A stretch of DNA of 5,333 nucleotides from JBBRLG01 sp038231495 (GTDB lineage Bacteria > Planctomycetota > Planctomycetia > Gemmatales > Gemmataceae): the NCBI GenBank assembly GCA_038231495.1, contig JBBRLG010000514.1, positions 1 through 5,333 of the forward strand, written 5' to 3'. Positions within the stretch are counted from its first letter, which is position 1; each line of letters opens with the position of its first letter. The notes under the pieces were generated by a model, which saw only the letters and a list, made by a program, of their open reading frames with translations, was not told the origin of the DNA and did not search any database. The position numbers and the translations under genes were made by a program. Below, piece by piece: positions 4,973-5,333 of this stretch.

Positions 4973-5020
4973 TCGAAAAAAATGGATTTCAAGCGGATAA
5001 TGTCGTGGCTGTGATAAAAT
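4973..5020 (+). promoter_or_regulatory. Candidate promoter(s) for the 65-aa HTH gene
   Basis: One option is TCGAAA (4973-4978), a 17-bp spacer and GATAAT (4996-5001), with 4/6 and 5/6 consensus matches. A second is an extended -10, TGATAAAAT (5012-5020). Both read toward the gene at 5085 and give leaders of about 60-80 nt. Confidence 0.45.
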
Positions 5021-5072
5021 GAATAGAGTGTGACGACCGGAAATCGGGCCCCCTGCGGTTTGGGTATCATCA

Positions 5073-5077
5073 AGGAG
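5073..5077 (+). promoter_or_regulatory. AGGAG ribosome binding site choosing the start at 5085
   Basis: AGGAG is only 1 nt from the ATG at 5079 but 7 nt from the in-frame ATG at 5085, so the latter is the better start and shortens the protein by two residues. Confidence 0.65.
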
Positions 5078-5084
5078 AATGCGA

Positions 5085-5282
5085 ATGCCCGTGGAACAAC
5101 GTGAGGAAACGCCGTCGGAGGCCCGGCGGCGCGAGATCTTTCAAGCGCTGGTGGAGACGCAAGACCAAGAGGTCGGCGTCGCCCGGTCGCGCAAAGTCGT
5201 GGCCGAACGCTTCGGCGTCAGCGAGAAGCAAGTCAAGCAGATCGAGGATGAAGGGCTGGACCACGAGTGGCCGCCCCTCTAG
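5085..5282 (+). CDS. Small protein with sigma-region-4-like helix-turn-helix
   Basis: The 65-aa product is charged and helical. Residues about 12-26 form one helix (EARRREIFQALVETQ). Residues about 32-57 (VARSRKVVAERFGVSEKQVKQIEDEG) read like the helix-turn-helix of sigma-70 region 4, where the family shows 'I-A-x-x-x-G-V-S-x-x-x-V-R-Q-I-E'. It ends in LDHEWPPL. It is far too short for a sigma factor, since regions 2 and 3 are absent; it may be a small DNA-binding or RNA-polymerase-associated regulator. It has no signal peptide. It is transcribed away from infA and followed within 2 nt by a GC hairpin. Composition is GC-rich and resident-like. Coding is supported by a good ribosome binding site and a clear domain-like pattern; the specific role is unknown. 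Confidence 0.82.
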   Translation: MPVEQREETPSEARRREIFQALVETQDQEVGVARSRKVVAERFGVSEKQVKQIEDEGLDHEWPPL

Positions 5283-5283
5283 T

Positions 5284-5319
5284 CCGCCGCTTGCGGGGTT
5301 GCAAAGCCGCAAGCGGCGG
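5284..5319. terminator. 13-bp hairpin after the 65-aa gene
   Basis: CCGCCGCTTGCGG (5284-5296) pairs perfectly with CCGCAAGCGGCGG (5307-5319) around a 10-nt loop. It begins one base after the TAG stop. No U-tract follows, so it is terminator-like by position rather than by full intrinsic signature; it could also be a repetitive palindrome. Confidence 0.6.
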
Positions 5320-5333
5320 GCGAGGGGGCCGCC

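Noticed and set aside
1..5333. CRISPR array, tRNA, rRNA or complete insertion sequence.
   Set aside because: No regularly spaced repeats, no recognisable cloverleaf or rRNA segments, and no transposase-like protein were seen in the window.

Overview
The window looks like a chromosomal segment from a high-GC planctomycete, most likely Gemmataceae or a close relative. Three things suggest this: very GC-rich coding sequence (sample lines of 72-82% GC in the flanking genes), a large Pro/Gly-rich TPR protein with a YfaP-like (DUF2135-like) domain, and small lineage-type hypothetical genes separated by long GC hairpins. The family-level placement is a judgement from protein style and is not proven by a marker. 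The only universally conserved gene here is infA (translation initiation factor IF-1).

Layout. (1) Positions 3-1772 (+) hold the 3' part of a large gene whose frame is open to the left edge. It encodes a low-complexity segment, a TPR-like helical region and a YfaP-like beta domain, and it ends at a textbook intrinsic terminator (1791-1840). (2) About 600 bp without a convincing gene follows (1841-2463). GC content drops, and the segment holds small hairpins, TTGCAAC repeats, an 82-bp nested inverted repeat (2249-2330), an array of TTAGC half-sites arranged as two palindromes (2333-2370), a -10 box (TACAAT) and a 9-bp leader hairpin. (3) A compact two-gene operon of about 48% GC follows (2464-2970 and 2985-3308). 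It encodes an all-helical 168-aa protein and a 107-aa protein with a beta-alpha-alpha-beta-beta-beta outline resembling the RelE/ParE fold. An 81-aa XRE-type DNA-binding protein (3555-3310, minus strand) runs into it tail to tail with one base between the stop codons. (4) GC-rich sequence resumes with a 221-aa CBM9-like protein (3687-4352, +). A long hairpin separates it from convergent infA (4661-4407, -). (5) The divergent region between infA and the last gene (4662-5084) carries an infA leader with a factor-independent terminator just ahead of the ribosome binding site, and a perfect 24-bp inverted repeat. (6) A 65-aa protein with a sigma-region-4-like helix-turn-helix (5085-5282, +) closes the window, followed at once by a 13-bp stem hairpin.

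How the parts may work together. The 2249-3555 block has the hallmarks of a small horizontally acquired, self-regulated module: low GC, its own palindromic operators over a promoter, two tightly spaced genes and a nearby repressor-type gene. A toxin-antitoxin-like arrangement is the best working idea, but no catalytic motif proves it. The infA leader looks like a genuine cis-regulatory device: the loop of the terminator hairpin is perfectly complementary over 7 nt to the bases between the U-tract and the Shine-Dalgarno sequence.
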